Assembly (NCBI GenBank): GCA_017990155.1
Contig: JAGNOM010000009.1
Location: forward strand, 1-20,280
From: Propionivibrio sp.
GTDB taxonomy: Bacteria; Pseudomonadota; Gammaproteobacteria; Burkholderiales; Rhodocyclaceae
Reading direction: 5' to 3'
DNA: 20,280 nucleotides
Below, piece after piece: positions 20,020 through 20,280 of this stretch; the stretch's first letter is position 1; each line of letters starts with the position of its first letter. The notes under the pieces were generated by a model. The model made no database searches, had not been told where the DNA came from, and saw nothing but the letters and a program-made list of their open reading frames with translations. The position numbers were made by a program, and so were the translations under genes.

Positions 20020-20144
20020 GGCTGATGCTGGAAAGAGCCGTGTTTGGTGATCGCCAGAGTATAGCGGCTGGCTGCCTGTGGGTGTTGCCCGCAGGGCTGG
20101 AGCGGGAGCGACCGAGGTGCCTTTGGTGAAAACGAAATATGAGC

Positions 20145-20172
20145 TTGTTTTTTCGTGCTTTCTTGTTATAAT
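20145..20172 (+). promoter_or_regulatory. rpsP promoter
   Basis: TTGTTT (20145-20150) and a perfect TATAAT (20167-20172) are separated by 16 bases, a strong sigma-70 promoter. It lies 33 bases before the rpsP start codon, as expected for the head of a ribosomal protein operon. The predicted start site is near 20179, followed by a pyrimidine-rich stretch and a leader of about 25 bases. Confidence 0.7.
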
Positions 20173-20205
20173 TTCGCCCTTTTTCTGAATTCGGAATCGA
20201 ATCCT

Positions 20206-20280
20206 ATGGTAGTCATTCGTCTCGCCCGTGGTGGCGCGAAAAAGCGTCCGTTTTACAATGTGGTTGTGGCTGATTCCCGC
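20206..20280 (+). CDS. rpsP: 30S ribosomal protein S16 (partial, N-terminal 25 residues)
   Basis: The first 25 codons, MVVIRLARGGAKKRPFYNVV then VADSR, match the highly conserved N-terminus of bacterial S16 (IRL.RGG.KK.PFY..V..DSR). S16 is a small protein, typically about 80 residues, needed for 30S assembly; the rest lies beyond the window. In proteobacteria rpsP leads the rpsP-rimM-trmD-rplS operon, and a strong promoter precedes it here. The Shine-Dalgarno is weak (GGAA about ten bases before the ATG). Confidence 0.97.
   Translation, partial: MVVIRLARGGAKKRPFYNVVVADSR

Overview
The window looks like a chromosomal segment of a betaproteobacterium, most probably of the Rhodocyclales (Azoarcus / Dechloromonas / Propionivibrio / Accumulibacter type). 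The reasons are the high-GC codon use, a classical betaproteobacterial Porin_4-type porin, the pepA-holC-(hypothetical)-valS string divergent from lptFG, the sigma factor / DUF3619 / DUF3106 / RDD cluster, and ilvBNC followed by a short-type psd. This is recognition from gene content and protein appearance; no database search was run.

Layout: (1) 1-236, the 3' end of an M23 peptidoglycan peptidase. (2) 237-878, a non-coding stretch with REP-like repeats, a ten-G tract and two palindromes before the porin. (3) 879-2007, the porin gene with a strong intrinsic terminator. (4) 2008-4318, a small accessory island. It holds what looks like the 5' end of a group II intron directly behind the porin terminator, a ribbon-helix-helix antitoxin / RelE-ParE toxin pair, a 52-residue coupled ORF resembling the C-terminus of CcdA, an opposite-strand pair of a small protein and an overlapping nucleotidyltransferase, and several dispersed repeats. 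(5) 4319-9764, the minus-strand housekeeping string pepA - holC - hypothetical - valS, interrupted by a long inverted repeat before valS. (6) 9838-11987, lptF-lptG on the plus strand, abutting base to base the 3' end of (7) 11988-13996, a minus-strand overlapping operon of sigma factor, DUF3619, DUF3106 and RDD proteins. (8) 14059-18070, ilvB-ilvN-ilvC-psd on the plus strand. (9) 18110-20019, minus-strand DUF2069 protein and a 519-residue protein with PilZ-like motifs. (10) 20206-20280, the start of rpsP behind a good promoter.

Functionally, most of the window is core metabolism and envelope biogenesis: branched-chain amino acid synthesis, valine charging, LPS export (LptFG), phosphatidylethanolamine synthesis (Psd), outer-membrane diffusion (porin) and wall remodelling (M23). 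The accessory island is where novelty is most likely: three toxin-antitoxin-like units or remnants lie in less than 2 kb, bracketed by matching repeats. The second place for novelty is the uncharacterised sigma-factor operon and the PilZ-like protein.

Limits: all family calls rest on reading the sequence by eye. Promoters and operators are pattern matches. Start codons for the sigma factor, ilvB and holC were chosen by ribosome-binding-site spacing and overlap with neighbours.
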